Source: Uranotaenia lowii
Lineage: Eukaryota > Arthropoda > Insecta > Diptera > Culicidae
Reading direction: 5' to 3'
Length of the DNA stretch: 64,000 nucleotides
Assembly (NCBI RefSeq): GCF_029784155.1
Contig: NC_073691.1
Location: 58,266,217-58,330,216 of the forward strand
Position numbers and translations under genes: made by a program. Positions 62,316 through 64,000 of this stretch are shown here, piece after piece (within the stretch, counting starts at the first letter, position 1; each line of letters begins with the position of its first letter). The notes under the pieces were generated by a model. That model ran no database searches. It was not told the origin of the DNA and was given only the letters and a program-made list of their open reading frames with translations.

Positions 62316-63612
62316 TGTGTTTCTGTCTTTCTGTCTCTCTGTCTTTCTGTCTTTCTGTCTTTCTTTCTTTCTGTCTTTCTGTCTTTCTGTCTTTCCGTCT
62401 TTCCGTCTTTCTGTCTTTCTGTCTTTCTGTCTTTCTGTCTTTCTGTCTTTCTGTCTTTCTGTCTTTCTGTCTTTCTGTCTTTCTGTCTTTCTGTCTTTCT
62501 GTCTTTCTGTCTTTCTGTCTTTCTGTCTTTCTGTCTTTCTGTCTTTCTGTCTTTCTGTCTTTCTGTCTTTCTGTCTTTCTGTCTTTCTGTCTTTCTGTCT
62601 TTCTGTCTTTCTGTCTTTCTGTCTTTCTGTCTTTCTGTCTTTCTGTCTTTCTGTCTTTCTGTCTTTCTGTCTTTCTGTCTTTCTGTCTTTCTGTCTTTCT
62701 GTCTTTCTGTCTTTCTGTCTTTCTGTCTTTCTGTCTTTCCGTCTTTCTGTCTTTCTGTCTTTCTGTCTTTCTGTCTTTCTGTCTTTCTGTCTTTCTGTCT
62801 TTCTGTCTTTCTGTCTTTCTGTCTTTCTGTCTTTCTGTCTTTCTGTCTTTCTGTCTTTCTGTCTTTCTGTCTTTCTGTCTTTCTGTCTTTCTGTCTTTCT
62901 GTCTTTCTGTCTTTCTGTCTTTCTGTCTTTCTGTCTTTCTGTCTTTCTGTCTTTCTGTCTTTCTGTCTTTCTGTCTTTCTGTCTTTCTGTCTTTCTGTCT
63001 TTCTGTCTTTCTGTCTTTCTGTCTTTCTGTCTTTCTGTCTTTCTGTCTTTCTGTCTTTCTGTCTTTCTGTCTTTCTGTCTTTCTGTCTTTCTGTCTTTCT
63101 GTCTTTCTGTCTTTCTGTCTTTCTGTCTTTCTGTCTTTCTGTCTTTCTGTCTTTCTGTCTTTCTGTCTTTCTGTCTTTCTGTCTTTCTGTCTTTCTGTCT
63201 TTCTGTCTTTCTGTCTTTCTGTCTTTTTGTCTTTCTGTCTTTCTGTCTGTCTGTCTTTCTGTCTTTCTGTCTTTCTGTCTTTCTGTCTTTCTGTCTTTCT
63301 GTCTTTCTGTCTTTCTGTCTTTCTGTCTTTCTGTCTTTCTGTCTTTCTGTCTTTCTGTCTTTCTGTCTTTCTGTCTTTCTGTCTTTCTGTCTTTCTGTCT
63401 TTCTGTCTTTCTGTCTTTCTGTCTTTCTGTCTTTCTGTCTTTCTGTCTTTCTGTCTTTCTGTCTTTCTGTCTTTCTGTCTTTCTGTCTTTCTGTCTTTCT
63501 GTCTTTCTGTCTTTCTGTCTTTCTGTCTTTCTGTCTTTCTGTCTTTCTGTCTTTCTGTCTTTCTGTCTTTCTGTCTTTCTGTCTTTCTGTCTTTCTGTCT
63601 TTCTGTTTTTCT
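62316..63612. repeat. Homogeneous 8-bp satellite, unit CTGTCTTT
   Basis: About 160 units with very few variants (TTTCCGTC at about 62394-62408 and 62738, TTTTTGTC near 63225, a shortened unit near 63248). The frames FLSFCLSV (+) and TERQKDRK (-) follow from the period and are not genes. It is far cleaner than the block on the other side of the TIR element. Confidence 0.97.
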
Positions 63613-64000
63613 ATTCTTGGTTTAACAACATTCTCTGTGATTTTAAGTACCACTTTTGCATCCCATTGTCCAAAATTAAGCACTTCTAGCTTGAATGAAA
63701 TTGCGATTACTTTAAGATATTTTTCAATTATCAAACCGGTCGAAAGTGTTACGAAATTTTAACAGCAATTTTCTTGAAACATGCCAAACACTTTATACGA
63801 CCTGATCAATACTGACCAAAATTTTGATTTTTTTCTCAGTTTGGTTTTGACAGTTCTCTTTGGTGTGTTTGGAGACATCTGGTGGCCCAGCCAAAAAACA
63901 TAAATTGGTTCGAAACGATCGTTGGAAATTTTACACAAGTTTCGTGGGCTATCTTGTACGTCTGTTCTCTGGCTGGTTTTACTGGCTTTTCAAAAGATAA
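63613..64000. other. No gene seen
   Basis: AT-rich end of the window with no recognised feature. Confidence 0.4.

Noticed and set aside
60190..63762. Frames of FPSFRLSV and FLSFCLSV repeats, up to 520 codons
   Set aside because: Products of 8-bp satellites; the longest also read through the TIR element arm by chance.

Overview
This is a gene-poor, AT-rich eukaryotic window. It holds GT-AG introns, IS630/Tc1/mariner, hAT, RTE-type and tRNA-derived SINE remnants, and long simple satellites; no bacterial-type operon or CRISPR is present. The DD37E-type mariners, the SINE with an A-rich tail and the many short TA-flanked inverted-repeat elements suggest a dipteran, most likely a mosquito. That species-level guess is inference.

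Layout. 1-597: broken DD37E mariner transposase. 915-1665: dispersed repeat with a second copy at 19573-20045. 3571-10806: 13-bp satellite with higher-order duplications. 12164-12509: small MITE. 13240-13900: dispersed repeat whose relatives lie at 50.3 and 52.7 kb. 14292-16471: non-autonomous hAT-like element with an 8-bp target duplication. 16636-17000: composite repeat with a tRNA-like part, also at 58341-58730 on the minus strand. 18524-18826: foldback MITE. 20060-21064 and 61282-62315: two copies of a TIR element that carries a minus-strand mini-intron and poly(A) signal. 26168-26408: the only plausible host gene, a two-exon 59-residue reading frame. 26948-28067: uninterrupted (TTTGTG)n. 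28441-28968: another intron-like TIR element. 29560-38060: 8-bp (CTGACTTT)n satellite, with an inverted degenerate piece on its left. 38398-38593 and 45362-45506: SINE copies. 41826-43390: long-armed Tc1-like element. 43508-44079: MITE with repeated termini. 46045-48512: RTE-like retrotransposon relic lacking its RT active-site box. 53386-54942: Tc1-like element with a dead transposase. 56164-57426: complete-ended DD37E mariner with a broken transposase. 60230-63612: two 8-bp satellite blocks split by the second intron-bearing TIR element.

Tandem arrays fill roughly 17 kb, about a quarter of the window. Recognisable mobile elements and dispersed repeats fill roughly another fifth. All long open frames inside the arrays follow from the repeat period and are not genes. 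No transposase or reverse transcriptase here looks intact, so the mobile elements look like relics or passengers mobilised in trans. The most novel-looking signal is the TIR element family with a conserved antisense exon-intron-exon-poly(A) core.
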